NCBI GenBank assembly: GCA_949294555.1 | Contig: CASFHP010000005.1 | Coordinates: 30,701-94,700, forward strand | Source of the DNA: an uncultured Eubacteriales bacterium | GTDB taxonomy: Bacteria; Bacillota; Clostridia; TANB77; CAG-508 | Direction of reading: 5' to 3' | DNA: 64,000 bases | Shown here: positions 52,450-62,976 of the stretch, in pieces | Numbering within the stretch: position 1 is the stretch's first letter | Layout of the letters: every line of letters begins with the position of its first letter | Position numbers and translations under genes: made by a program | Notes under the pieces: model-generated | What the model saw: the letters and a program-made list of their open reading frames with translations, nothing else | Database searches by the model: none | Told to the model about the DNA's origin: nothing

Positions 52450-53634
52450 TTATTTATCCATTAAAGCTTCTATTCCTGGTAGTTTCTTTCCTTCTAAGAA
52501 TTCTAATGAAGCTCCACCACCTGTTGAAATATGTGTCATTTTATCTTCTAATCCAGCTTTCTTAACAGCAGCTGCTGAATCACCACCACCGATAATTGTT
52601 GTAGCGTCAATTTCTGATAGTATTTTTGCGATAGCATTTGTTCCAACAGCAAATTGATCAAATTCAAATACACCTAGAGGTCCATTCCATACAACTGTTT
52701 TTGCTGTCTTTAATTCTTCTTCATACATTTTTATCGTTTCTGGACCAATATCCAATCCTTCCCAACCTTCTGGAATTTCTGTATATTTTACAACTTTACT
52801 TTCTGTATCTGCTTTATATTCTTTTCCTACTTTTGTATCTACTGGAAGCATCAATTTAACACCTTTTTGTTTTGCTTTTTCCATTGCTTCTTTTGCTAAA
52901 TCTAATTTGTCCATTTCGCAAATAGAATTTCCAACTTCATATCCTTGTGCTTTAAAGAACGTATATGCCATACCTCCACCAATCATTAAGGCGTCTACTT
53001 TGTCTAATAAATTATCAATAACACCAATTTTGTCAGAAACTTTTGCTCCTCCTAAGATAGCAACAAATGGTCTTTCTGGATTATTAACTGCATTTCCTAA
53101 GAATTTCAATTCTTTTTCAATTAAAAATCCTGCTACTGCTGGCAAATAACTTGCAATTCCTGTTGTTGAAGCATGTGCTCTGTGTGCTGTTCCAAAAGCA
53201 TCATTTACATATACTTCTGCCATTGAAGCTAATTTTTTAGAAAATTCTGGGTCATTATCTGTTTCTTCTTTATGGAATCTTACATTTTCAAGTAATAAGA
53301 TTTCTCCTTCTTTTAGATTAGCAGCTTTTGCCATAGCGTCTTCCCCGATAACATCTTTTGCCATAATGACTTCTTGTCCTAATAATTTTGACAATTCTTT
53401 AGCAACTGGCGCTAATGAAAATTCAGGTTTAAATTCTCCTTTTGGTCTTCCTAAATGTGAAGCTAGTATTACTTTACAATTTTGTTCTAATAAATATTTA
53501 ATGGTTGGTAATGCTGCTACAATTCTTGTATTATCTGTTATGTTTTGATTTTCGTCCATTGGTACATTAAAATCACATCTAACAAATACTTTTTTTCCTT
53601 TCAAATCAATATCTTTTACAGTTTTCTTATTCAT
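52450..53634 (-). CDS. pgk: Phosphoglycerate kinase
   Basis: 394 residues from ATG 53634 (GGGAGGAATTCATT upstream; 26 upstream in-frame codons are repeat R8). [60 protein letters not shown] and [13 protein letters not shown]; hinge and nucleotide motifs intact. Makes ATP and 3-PG. Follows the ParB-like gene and precedes the racemase. Confidence 0.98.
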   Translation of the reverse strand: MNKKTVKDIDLKGKKVFVRCDFNVPMDENQNITDNTRIVAALPTIKYLLEQNCKVILASHLGRPKGEFKPEFSLAPVAKELSKLLGQEVIMAKDVIGEDAMAKAANLKEGEILLLENVRFHKEETDNDPEFSKKLASMAEVYVNDAFGTAHRAHASTTGIASYLPAVAGFLIEKELKFLGNAVNNPERPFVAILGGAKVSDKIGVIDNLLDKVDALMIGGGMAYTFFKAQGYEVGNSICEMDKLDLAKEAMEKAKQKGVKLMLPVDTKVGKEYKADTESKVVKYTEIPEGWEGLDIGPETIKMYEEELKTAKTVVWNGPLGVFEFDQFAVGTNAIAKILSEIDATTIIGGGDSAAAVKKAGLEDKMTHISTGGGASLEFLEGKKLPGIEALMDK

Positions 53635-53655
53635 AATGAATTCCTCCCTTTCTTC

Positions 53656-53757
53656 TGTCAATGGGGACGGAGAAAAATGACAACTTTTTCTATTTGTTAT
53701 ATATAAGCACATTGGTTTTCTATAGTTAAGTTGTCATTTTCTCCGTCCCCATTGACA
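53656..53757. repeat. GGGGACGG palindrome (R8) in the pgk upstream region
   Basis: Arms TGTCAATGGGGACGGAGAAA (from 53656) and TTTTCTCCGTCCCCATTGACA (to 53757) around a 40-bp loop; the same GGGGACGGAG core as R6. Confidence 0.9.
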
Positions 53758-53871
53758 ACTCTCTCCAACAGTTTTATTGTATAGCATTTTTTTTCAGTTT
53801 TCAAGTAATTCTATTAATAATTTTTAATTCCTTTTTTCATTGCTATTTCAAGTTATTTCTTATAAATTATT

Positions 53872-55650
53872 TCATAGCTGTTCTTCTTCCTTTTCTCCTT
53901 GTTTACTATACGTTTCTTGATTTTTCTCTTCTCCTTTTTGCATTAATATTTCATTTACTTTTCTATTAAATTCTTCTTTGGTTGTTCCATAATTTTGCAA
54001 ATCCCATTCATGTTTATTTTGTTTTCTTGATATAGTTTCTCTTGTCATTGTTGTTTCTGGTAATTTTTTTATTTCATCCCTTCTTATTATTTTTCTAAAT
54101 ATATTTTGTACTTTTTCCTTTAATTTATTCCATATACCTTTTTTCTCTTCTATTTCTGTATTGTTAATATCATTAAATTTTTTTTCATTTTCTGTTTGAT
54201 TATTTTGTTCTTCTTCATATATTTCTTCTTGTGCTGTCTCATCATATTTCATTTTTTCTACTTTCTTTTCCGTCTTTTCTTCCATTTGTCCTTCCATCTG
54301 TTGTAAGACTGCTAAATATTCATTTTTTCTAGATGTACTACTCATATTTTCGGTTAGTTTTTGTTTAACTTTATTATATTTATCTATATTTTCTGTTTGT
54401 AAGTTTTTCATCTGTTCTTGTACATATTGCTCTATTTTATCTGTTCCAATTAATTCTATGTCTTCCTCTTCTATGCGATATCCAATTTTTTGCCCCTCTT
54501 TTACAATCTCTTGTAAATCTGTTCTTTCTTTAGTTGCCTCTTGCAATTCTAATAATACATTAATATCAACTAATTCTCTTATATCTTCTGGAATTTCTCT
54601 AACACATTCTATATCATATGTATATTTTTCTTCTACTTCTTTTAGTTTTTCCGGATTTTCTTTTGCCTCTTCTCTTTCTGATAAATATTTTAACTTGAGA
54701 AATGTCATTCTATGATTTCCATTTCCCCTAACATATAATTCAGAACCTTTACCTATTAGTTTTATTGCTTCTTCTTTATTTAATCGTTCCATATCTTCTT
54801 TTCCAAATTGATATTCTCCAGACAAAGCTTTTTCCATATATGTATCTGACCTTTTTAGTGTTTCCCATAAAGTCTTCCAACTACATTCTCCCAAGTCTCC
54901 ATTTGTTCCTTCTTTTTGATTCATGCATAAGGTTCCCTTTATATTTTCCATTGAAATTCTTCTTGGTTGCTCATAATCAGCTCTTACATTATTTAAATAT
55001 TGTTTTTCCAATTCATCAAAAATGCCATCTCCAAATTCTGCATAAGCCTGTTCTCTTTCAATGACTTGTTCATTAATACCAATTTTTTCATAATCAGAAC
55101 GCTCTTTACTTAAGTCAATACCTAATTCTTCTATTGCAATTTTCTTTATTTCTTCTGGTATATTTTCTCTAACTTCTTTATTGTTTTCTGAATATATAAT
55201 TCTATCAATTACTTCTCTTTTTAATCCTGTTTGCTCTAAAAAATGTTTTTGACTTCCAAATCTTGCATCTAAAAGTTGTCCTACTTCTGCCTTTATTTTC
55301 TCGTTATCTACCGTTTGAATAATTTGATTTGCAGTTACTGTATTTTTTAAATCAATAGCCAAACTCTTTATCAATAATTCATCTGCTATATTGCTTTTTT
55401 GAAAAGCTTCTTTAATATTCCCTTTATCTGAAATCGTTTGTATGATTGCTACTTTTAGCATTACACTATTCATATTTTCTACTAATTGTATTTTTTCTTC
55501 GTCCGACATATGAATTTCCGTTAATCTTTTTTCAAGTAGTGCTTTACTACAAGCTTCACTTTGTGCTTCAGACATTGGAATTCCATTTTTTCTTAATGTT
55601 CTACCATTTAATCGAACAAAACGATATATTTCATCTTCCGTTAAATTCAT
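53872..55650 (-). CDS. Large ParB-like-nuclease-domain candidate between gap and pgk
   Basis: 592 residues from ATG 55650 (GAAGGGGAAAAT upstream). Largely helical and charged. Near residues 300-325 KGSELYVRGNGNHRMTFLKL carries the GNGNHR loop seen in ParB/Srx-type nucleotide-binding or nuclease domains. Before it, 30-250, are HTH-like helices; after it comes a charged coiled region and a highly basic segment (WNKLKEKVQNIFRKIIRR). No membrane part. The gene breaks the usual gap-pgk succession. Function not established; recruitment of a mobile or regulatory factor is possible. Confidence 0.6.
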   Translation of the reverse strand: MNLTEDEIYRFVRLNGRTLRKNGIPMSEAQSEACSKALLEKRLTEIHMSDEEKIQLVENMNSVMLKVAIIQTISDKGNIKEAFQKSNIADELLIKSLAIDLKNTVTANQIIQTVDNEKIKAEVGQLLDARFGSQKHFLEQTGLKREVIDRIIYSENNKEVRENIPEEIKKIAIEELGIDLSKERSDYEKIGINEQVIEREQAYAEFGDGIFDELEKQYLNNVRADYEQPRRISMENIKGTLCMNQKEGTNGDLGECSWKTLWETLKRSDTYMEKALSGEYQFGKEDMERLNKEEAIKLIGKGSELYVRGNGNHRMTFLKLKYLSEREEAKENPEKLKEVEEKYTYDIECVREIPEDIRELVDINVLLELQEATKERTDLQEIVKEGQKIGYRIEEEDIELIGTDKIEQYVQEQMKNLQTENIDKYNKVKQKLTENMSSTSRKNEYLAVLQQMEGQMEEKTEKKVEKMKYDETAQEEIYEEEQNNQTENEKKFNDINNTEIEEKKGIWNKLKEKVQNIFRKIIRRDEIKKLPETTMTRETISRKQNKHEWDLQNYGTTKEEFNRKVNEILMQKGEEKNQETYSKQGEKEEEQL

Positions 55651-55700
55651 ATTTTCCCCTTCTTTGTATAATACTTTTAAAAGTATTATAACGTATAAGA

Positions 55701-55729
55701 AAAAAGAAAGCAATAACCGCTTTCTTTTT
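55701..55729 (-). terminator. Terminator of gap
   Basis: AAAAAGAAAGC (55701-55711) and GCTTTCTTTTT (55719-55729), close after the gap stop at 55745. Confidence 0.8.
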
Positions 55730-55744
55730 ATATCTCTTTTTCTT

Positions 55745-56785
<1,041 letters not shown>

Positions 56786-56824
56786 TTATTTTTTGGTCTT
56801 CCTCGACCTTTCTTATTCTATACC

Positions 56825-56855
56825 AAAAAAGAATACTTTTCAAGTATTCTTTTTT
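56825..56855 (-). terminator. Terminator of the membrane-anchored gene before gap
   Basis: AAAAAAGAATACTT (56825-56838) and AAGTATTCTTTTTT (56842-56855); ends the 56.9-57.4 kb gene and insulates gap. Confidence 0.8.
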
Positions 56856-56894
56856 ATTTTACTATAAAATTTTAGTTTCATATTATCATTTTTA

Positions 56895-57440
56895 CTAATT
56901 TTCTACTATATCTAAAAATGCTTCTTTGAAACTTTCACCATATACATCTATTTCTCCATAATTCACATTTTCAACTGTATACCAGTAAGAACTGGTATAC
57001 ATTCCTGGATTTAATCTTTGCTCATTACTTTTTTCTGTACTTTGTTCTTCCTTATCCCTAGTATATTCTTCATTATACTCTTCTAAAGATGTATTACTTA
57101 ATAATATTTCTAGTTCGTTTACATCATTTTCTGTTAAATTCTTATTAAATTCAATTGCTCTTGTATTTATATGAAATATACTACTCATATTTGCTCTTAT
57201 AATTTCGTAATACTTGGTAACTTTTCTTTTGTTTAAATCAATACCATAATATATATCTTCATGTGAGCCACCATCATTTCTCATTGTTAAAAATTTTGTA
57301 TCCGTTGTTACTAAATACTTATTAGCATTATCTAAGTGAAATTCCGTACAATATTCATAGATTTTATATCCTATAATGACTATGAATATGATACATATAA
57401 TTGAAAGAATTGTAATAATAATTTTTTTTGATTTTTTCAT
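56895..57440 (-). CDS. Small membrane-anchored extracellular protein, unknown
   Basis: 181 residues. Basic start, one hydrophobic helix (KIIITILSIICIIFIVIIGY), then an extracellular part with charged helices (NKNLTENDVNELEILLSNTS) and a conserved-looking Tyr-rich end (YTSSYWYTVENVNYGEIDVY). No Cys for lipidation. Unknown. Lies between pyrD and gap and has its own terminator. Confidence 0.6.
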   Translation of the reverse strand: MKKSKKIIITILSIICIIFIVIIGYKIYEYCTEFHLDNANKYLVTTDTKFLTMRNDGGSHEDIYYGIDLNKRKVTKYYEIIRANMSSIFHINTRAIEFNKNLTENDVNELEILLSNTSLEEYNEEYTRDKEEQSTEKSNEQRLNPGMYTSSYWYTVENVNYGEIDVYGESFKEAFLDIVEN

Positions 57441-57471
57441 AAAATTCCCCTTTTATTCATATATATTTTTT

Positions 57472-58380
57472 CTAATTCATTTCCACTTTTCCAATAATAT
57501 CATTGATATCTTCTATATTGCATTTTCTCATATATTCTTCAATTCCTTCAACAACTTTCACACTTGTATATGGGTCTATGAAGTTACCAGCACCGATTGA
57601 AACGGTTGTTGCACCTGCTAACATAAATTCAATGGCGTCTTCTCCTGATACGATTCCGCCTAATCCCATGATAGGAATATTGACTGCTTGTGCTACTTGA
57701 TATACCATTCTAACAGCTACTGGTCTGATAGCTGGTCCTGATAAACCGCCTGTATTATTTGCAAGTACTGGCTTTCTTTTATAGATATCTATTTTCATGG
57801 CTAACAATGTATTGATTAGAGAAACTGCATCTGCTCCACCATCTTCCACACCTTTTGCTATTCCTGCGATATCTGTTACGTTTGGTGTTAATTTTACTAT
57901 TAATGGTTTATCTAATACTTTTCTTACCTCACTTGTTACTTTTTTTACACCTTCATAAGTATTTCCAAAAGCCATACATCCTTCTTTAACATTTGGGCAA
58001 GATAAGTTTAATTCTACACCATCAATGTCTAAGTTATTTAATATCTTACACAATTCTACGTATTCATCAATTGAACTTCCACATGCATTGACAATGATTT
58101 TTGTATCAAATTTTCTTAAAAATGGTAAATCATTATTTGCAAAATATTCTACCCCTGGATTTTGAAGTCCAATACTATTTAACATTCCACTTGGTGTTTC
58201 ACATACTCTTGACGGTTTATTTCCACTTTTTGGTTTTAATGATGTTCCTTTTGTGATAACTGCTCCTAATTTTCCCAAATCAAAAAAGTCTGCATATTCT
58301 CTACCATATCCAAATGTACCAGATGCAACGGTTACTGGATTTTTCATTTCAATTCCTGCAAAATTTACTTTCGTATTCAT
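57472..58380 (-). CDS. pyrD: Dihydroorotate dehydrogenase B, catalytic subunit
   Basis: 302 residues from ATG 58380 (AGAAAGGAATGA upstream). MNTKVNFAGIEMKNPVTVAS start, catalytic Cys in ELNLSCPNVKEGCMAF, NTGGLSGPAIRP and GLGGIVSGEDAIEFMLAGAT for FMN. Type 1B, works with PyrK and NAD. Last gene of the pyr cluster, 45 bp after the phospholipase-like gene. Confidence 0.96.
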   Translation of the reverse strand: MNTKVNFAGIEMKNPVTVASGTFGYGREYADFFDLGKLGAVITKGTSLKPKSGNKPSRVCETPSGMLNSIGLQNPGVEYFANNDLPFLRKFDTKIIVNACGSSIDEYVELCKILNNLDIDGVELNLSCPNVKEGCMAFGNTYEGVKKVTSEVRKVLDKPLIVKLTPNVTDIAGIAKGVEDGGADAVSLINTLLAMKIDIYKRKPVLANNTGGLSGPAIRPVAVRMVYQVAQAVNIPIMGLGGIVSGEDAIEFMLAGATTVSIGAGNFIDPYTSVKVVEGIEEYMRKCNIEDINDIIGKVEMN

Positions 58381-58425
58381 ACTTTTCATTCCTTTCTTCT
58401 AAAGATTAATTTTTTATAATCTTTT

Positions 58426-58974
58426 TCATTCTGCTTTTCTTTTAATGACTTCTGCTTGCTGTTGCAAATCCATATTTGAAATTTCTTCGATAAATTGCAT
58501 TATTTTTTCTAATTTCAAATATTTCGGTTCTTCCTTTGCTTCATTCATATATTTTTTTATTTTTTCCATAACTTCTACATGATATCTTTTTATGATTTCA
58601 GCATTTAAACAATCATAATCGTTATGAAATGTATCTTGATTTGCTTTTGCTTGTTTTGCCTCTTCTCTAAAATAGATTCTATCAAAATAATCATCTGCTA
58701 ATAAATGGATAAAATATCCTTTCCAATAATCTTTGCTTAAATCTACTTTTTCATCTTTCAAAAATTTATCTAAGTAGATTTTTTGGTCATCTTTTGTCCA
58801 ATCTCCCCAAACCCCATAATGTGTTTCATTTTTGCGAATATTTTTGTTTTCTACTGAAATATAGTCTGGAGCAATTGTACCTTCCATAAATTCATTCATA
58901 TTTTTTATTTCATTTTTATGTTTTTTTGCATATTCTTTTGCTATTGCAATATGTATTGTAAATCCTGGCATTTT
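58426..58974 (-). CDS. Zinc-dependent phospholipase C-like / HD-like small hydrolase in the pyr operon
   Basis: 182 residues from ATG 58974 (AGAGGAAC upstream), which gives the typical MPGFTIHIAIAKEYAK beginning. His/Asp-rich motifs: ETHYGVWGDWTKDD, YFIHLLADDYFDRI, DTFHNDYDCLNAEI. This pattern resembles phospholipase C/S1-P1-type or HD-like proteins of Clostridia. Substrate unknown. It sits between pyrK and pyrD. Confidence 0.7.
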   Translation of the reverse strand, partial: KMPGFTIHIAIAKEYAKKHKNEIKNMNEFMEGTIAPDYISVENKNIRKNETHYGVWGDWTKDDQKIYLDKFLKDEKVDLSKDYWKGYFIHLLADDYFDRIYFREEAKQAKANQDTFHNDYDCLNAEIIKRYHVEVMEKIKKYMNEAKEEPKYLKLEKIMQFIEEISNMDLQQQAEVIKRKAE

Positions 58975-59054
58975 TGTTCCTCTTTCATTTAAATTCATTA
59001 CCTAATTTTACCATTTCTGACAAACCGTTTAACGCTATATACATTTATCTTGAA

Positions 59055-59846
59055 CTAAATCTCTACATCTCTTGCGTTAAATACTGGTCCACCTTTACAA
59101 ACATGGAAATATTCTGGTGCATCTTTTGGACTTTTTGCTGTTTTTACTGCACAACCTAAACATACACCTAATCCACATCCCATTTTTTCTTCTAATGATA
59201 ATTGACATTCAATGTTATTTTCAAGGGCATATTTTTGAACTGCTTTTAACATTGGAAGTGGTCCACAAGCATAAATACAATCATATTTTTCTTTTGCCAT
59301 ATCTTCCATTAAATAATCAATTGCAAATCCTTTATTCTTGTAACTTCCATCATCTGTTGTAATAACCAAATTATCTGTTACTTCTTCAAATTCTTTTTCT
59401 AGCATAACAAAGTCCTTGTTTCTAAATCCTAGGTAACCATTAACTTGTTTTTTCTCTGCTTTTGCTTCTTTGGCAAGTTCATATAATGGAAATATTCCAA
59501 TTCCTCCACCGATAATTGCTAACTTATTATATTTGTCTGTTTTAAATGTACCATATCCCAATGGTCCTATAATATCAATTTTGTCTCCTACTTCTTTTCG
59601 AGATAATAGGTCTGTTCCTTTTCCTTTTACTTGGAAAATAAATTCTAAGATTCCATTTTTTCTGTCCAAATTGTATATACTGATTGGTCTTCTTAAAAAT
59701 GGCTCTACTTGGTCTGTTACTCTAATTTCTATAAAGTTTCCTGGTTTTGAATCTTCTACAATTTCACTTGCCTTTACACTAAATTTGTAAATTCCTTTTA
59801 TGATTTCTTCTTTTTCCACTAATTTTGCTAATACTTGTTTTGGCAT
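59055..59846 (-). CDS. pyrK: Dihydroorotate dehydrogenase B, electron-transfer subunit
   Basis: 263 residues. FAD domain PFLRRPISIYNLDR, NAD domain KLAIIGGGIGIFPLYELAKE, and the 2Fe-2S ligands in EEKMGCGLGVCLGCAVKT plus HVCKGGPVF. Passes electrons from dihydroorotate (PyrD) to NAD. RBS GGAGGGATAAC. Confidence 0.97.
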   Translation of the reverse strand: MPKQVLAKLVEKEEIIKGIYKFSVKASEIVEDSKPGNFIEIRVTDQVEPFLRRPISIYNLDRKNGILEFIFQVKGKGTDLLSRKEVGDKIDIIGPLGYGTFKTDKYNKLAIIGGGIGIFPLYELAKEAKAEKKQVNGYLGFRNKDFVMLEKEFEEVTDNLVITTDDGSYKNKGFAIDYLMEDMAKEKYDCIYACGPLPMLKAVQKYALENNIECQLSLEEKMGCGLGVCLGCAVKTAKSPKDAPEYFHVCKGGPVFNARDVEI

Positions 59847-59887
59847 GTTATCCCTCCTTATTTTTATAATGCTTTATTTCTTCTTGT

Positions 59888-60817
59888 TTATTTTTTTATT
59901 GCTCCGTTTAATTCATCTCTCATTCTAATAGCCTCTGCTCTAGTTGCTTTCGCAAATTCCTCTTCTGTATATTTATCTTTCCATAAATCTGATTTATAAG
60001 CACACATTAATCCTCTAGAACTGTTGACAATTCCACCAATTCCATTTTCATCAAACCCTAAAGCGATATCTTCTGCTTTTCCACCTTGTGCACCATAACC
60101 TGGTATTAAGAAAAATGTATGTGGTGCTACTTTTCTTAAATCTTCTAATTGTTTTGGATAAGTTGCTCCTACAACTGTTGAAATACTACTATATCCATAT
60201 TCTCCTCTTAAATCCTTGCCCCATTCTTCCACAAGTTTTGCAACTTTTGTGTATACTTCTTCTCCATTTTCTAATTTCAAGTCTTGCAATTCTCCTGATG
60301 ATGGATTTGATGTTTTGTCAATGATAAACACACCCTTACCATATTTTGCACAATCTTCTATAAATGGTTTAATTCCATCAATTCCTAAATATGGATTTAA
60401 TGTTACAAAATCAACATCATAAATGCTTTCTTCTTTTTCTCCAATTTTCGTTTTTCCTAAGAAAGCATTTGAATAGGCTTTTGCTGTACTTCCAATATCT
60501 CCTCTTTTTATATCTGCTATTACTAACATTCCTTTTTCTTTGGCATATTTACAAGTTTCCTCAAAAGCTTTCATTCCTTCTAATCCATACATTTCATAAA
60601 ATGCAACATTTGGCTTTATTGCTGGTATAACATCATAAATCTCGTCAATTAATGCTTTGTTAAATTCCTCAATTGCTTTTGCTGACCCTTCTAAATTTTC
60701 TTCATATTTGTTTCGAATACAAGCTGGTATCATCTCATATCTTGGGTCTAAACCAATAACGGTTGGGTTATTGGTTTCTTTAATTTTATCTATCAATTTA
60801 TCCATCATATTTTTCAT
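59888..60817 (-). CDS. pyrF: Orotidine-5'-phosphate decarboxylase
   Basis: 309 residues, the longer type-2 form. PTVIGLDPRYEMIPACIRNK start, catalytic VIADIKRGDIGSTAKAYS (DxKxxDI), and GYGAQGGKAEDIALGFD for phosphate. Produces UMP. AGGAGG lies 13 bp before ATG 60817; MMDK at 60808 is a poorer choice. Confidence 0.96.
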   Translation of the reverse strand: MKNMMDKLIDKIKETNNPTVIGLDPRYEMIPACIRNKYEENLEGSAKAIEEFNKALIDEIYDVIPAIKPNVAFYEMYGLEGMKAFEETCKYAKEKGMLVIADIKRGDIGSTAKAYSNAFLGKTKIGEKEESIYDVDFVTLNPYLGIDGIKPFIEDCAKYGKGVFIIDKTSNPSSGELQDLKLENGEEVYTKVAKLVEEWGKDLRGEYGYSSISTVVGATYPKQLEDLRKVAPHTFFLIPGYGAQGGKAEDIALGFDENGIGGIVNSSRGLMCAYKSDLWKDKYTEEEFAKATRAEAIRMRDELNGAIKK

Positions 60818-60853
60818 CTTAAAAATTCTGCCTCCTTTATTATTGGTACCTGT

Positions 60854-61207
60854 TTATTTTAATTCTTCCCATTCTTTTTCTCTAAAACCTACATATATTT
60901 TTTCTTGGGTTATGAATAGTGGCCTTTTGATTAACATACCATCAGATGCTAATAATTTTATTTTTTCTTTATCTGTCATTGTTGGTAACTTTTCTTTTAA
61001 ATTTAATTCTTTATATTTAAGTCCACTTGTATTAAAGAATTTTTTTATTTCATATCCACTTTTCTTAATCCATGTTTCTAATTCTTCTACTGTTGGATTC
61101 TCTAGAACTATATTTCTATCTTGAAAAGATATATTATTTTTTTCTAACCATTGTTTTGCTTTTTTACAAGTAGAGCATTTTGGATATTCTATAAATATTT
61201 TTTCCAA
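60854..61207 (-). CDS. Spx/ArsC-family thioredoxin-fold protein
   Basis: 117 residues from TTG 61207, chosen because GAGAGGAATAAC lies just upstream; ATG 61231 is an alternative that would abut the pyrC stop. CxxC at C11-C14 in YPKCSTCKKAKQWL, cis-Pro region KRPLFI and the usual C-terminal KEWEELK. Could be Spx-like, MgsR-like or an arsenate-reductase-like protein; RPxxxR context for Spx is not clear. Located inside pyr cluster, between pyrC and pyrF. Confidence 0.75.
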   Translation of the reverse strand: MEKIFIEYPKCSTCKKAKQWLEKNNISFQDRNIVLENPTVEELETWIKKSGYEIKKFFNTSGLKYKELNLKEKLPTMTDKEKIKLLASDGMLIKRPLFITQEKIYVGFREKEWEELK

Positions 61208-61231
61208 AGTTATTCCTCTCTTTCTTTCCAT

Positions 61232-62509
61232 TTATCCTTCATATACAACTCTTCCGTTTACGATGGTATATTTTACTTTTCCTTTTAGTGTTTTTTCGAT
61301 AAATGGACTATTTTTTGATTTTGATACTATCATTTCTTTTGTGTATACATATTCTTCATTTGGGTCAAATATTGTGATATCTGCCATTTTTCCTGCTTCT
61401 ATACATCCTCTTTCATTATCGATATGTAATAATTTTGATGGTGTATATGATGTAAGTCTTACTAGATTTAAGTAATCAATATGTCCTGGGTCTACCAAAT
61501 TCATAATTTCAGCTGGAAGTGCTGTTTCAAATCCAATGATTCCATTTGGTGCTTTTGATAACTCTACATTTTTTTCATCTTCTGCATGTGGTGCATGGTC
61601 TGTGATAATGCAATCAATGGTTCCTTCTTTTAATCCTTCAATAATCGCTTGTCTATCTTTTTCTTCTCTTAATGGTGGATTCATTTTTGCATTTGTTCCT
61701 GATTTTAATACTTCGTCTACTGTGAATGTGAAATAGTGTGGACAAGTTTCACAAGTGATTTTGACACCTCTTTTTTTCGCGTCTCTTATCATATCCTTAC
61801 TTGTTTTTGTACTAATATGGCAAATATGTCCTCTAACACCATTTGTTTCTGATATTACAATTTCTCTTGCTGCCATAATTTCTTCTGCTTCTGGTAATAC
61901 CCCTTGCACACCCAATTTATCTGCTACAGGTCCTGCATTTATTGCTCCTGCTGATACAGATTTTTCTTCACAATGTGATGCTACATATGTTCCTAACTTG
62001 TCTGCTTCTATCATAGCTTGTCTCATCATTCTACTATTTACTACTGGCATTCCATCATCAGAAAATCCAATAGCACCTGCTTTTCTTAATGCTTCAAAGT
62101 CAACTAATTCTTCTCCTTTTTCTCCTTTACTTACAGAAGCATATGGCAATACATTACATAAATTTACTCTTTTTCCTTCATTTATGATATATGTTAAAGT
62201 TTCTACATTGTCTGGTGTTGGTTTTGTATTTGGCATTGGACAAATGGTTGTAAATCCACCTGCAACGGCACTTTTTGAACCAGTTTCTATTGTTTCTTTG
62301 TGTTCTCCTCCTGGTTCTCTTAAATGACAATGTACATCTATCATACCTGGTATAATATTTAAGTTTGTACAATCAATCTCTTTATCTGCTGTTTCTGTTA
62401 TATTTTTCTCAACTTTTACAATTTTATCATCTTCAATTAAGATGTCATATGTATCATCTAATTTGTTTTTATAATCAATAACATGTCCATTTTTTAATAA
62501 TAATTTCAT
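61232..62509 (-). CDS. pyrC: Dihydroorotase
   Basis: 425 residues from ATG 62509 (AGAAAGGAAAGTGA upstream). Metal His pair IDVHCHLREPGGEHKET, His sites ASHCEEKSV and GHICHISTK, and Asp in IITDHAPHAEDEK; the whole metal site is intact. Cyclises carbamoyl aspartate. Confidence 0.96.
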   Translation of the reverse strand: MKLLLKNGHVIDYKNKLDDTYDILIEDDKIVKVEKNITETADKEIDCTNLNIIPGMIDVHCHLREPGGEHKETIETGSKSAVAGGFTTICPMPNTKPTPDNVETLTYIINEGKRVNLCNVLPYASVSKGEKGEELVDFEALRKAGAIGFSDDGMPVVNSRMMRQAMIEADKLGTYVASHCEEKSVSAGAINAGPVADKLGVQGVLPEAEEIMAAREIVISETNGVRGHICHISTKTSKDMIRDAKKRGVKITCETCPHYFTFTVDEVLKSGTNAKMNPPLREEKDRQAIIEGLKEGTIDCIITDHAPHAEDEKNVELSKAPNGIIGFETALPAEIMNLVDPGHIDYLNLVRLTSYTPSKLLHIDNERGCIEAGKMADITIFDPNEEYVYTKEMIVSKSKNSPFIEKTLKGKVKYTIVNGRVVYEG

Positions 62510-62539
62510 ATATTTCACTTTCCTTTCTTTCAATAGAAA

Positions 62540-62956
62540 TTAGTTTACTTGTTCTTCGCAATATTTACATCTATATACCACATTTTCTCTATCTGTTAAT
62601 TCACAAATATGTGGTAATTCTTGTTCGATTGATGTAATACATCTTGGATTTTTACACTTAACAACATTTACTAATTTTTCTGGAAGTTCTGGATGAAATT
62701 TTTCCACAATCTTTCCATCTTTAATTTTATTTACTGTAATTTTTGGGTCTAAATACCCCAATATATCTAAATTGATATCTAAGTTTTCATCAATTTTAAT
62801 GATGTCTTTTTTTCCTGTTTTATTACTTTTTGCATTTTTGATAATTGCAACAGAAGTATCTAACTCTCCTAATTTTAAATAATTATATATCTCAAAACTC
62901 TTTCCAGCTTCTATATGGTCAATTACATATCCATTTTTTATACTATCTATATTCAT
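62540..62956 (-). CDS. pyrI: Aspartate carbamoyltransferase regulatory subunit
   Basis: 138 residues. NIDSIKNGYVIDHIEAGKSF allosteric domain; zinc ligands CKNPRC and CKYC in the C-terminal domain. Its presence makes ATCase subject to nucleotide feedback (ATP/CTP/UTP). ATG 62956 with AGAAAGGAAATTTGAG upstream. Fifteen-bp gap to pyrB. Confidence 0.96.
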   Translation of the reverse strand: MNIDSIKNGYVIDHIEAGKSFEIYNYLKLGELDTSVAIIKNAKSNKTGKKDIIKIDENLDINLDILGYLDPKITVNKIKDGKIVEKFHPELPEKLVNVVKCKNPRCITSIEQELPHICELTDRENVVYRCKYCEEQVN

Positions 62957-62976
62957 TCTCAAATTTCCTTTCTATA

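Noticed and set aside
53635-53712. N-terminal extension of pgk
   Set aside because: The codons lie in repeat R8 and no RBS precedes them; [10 protein letters not shown] is the normal start.
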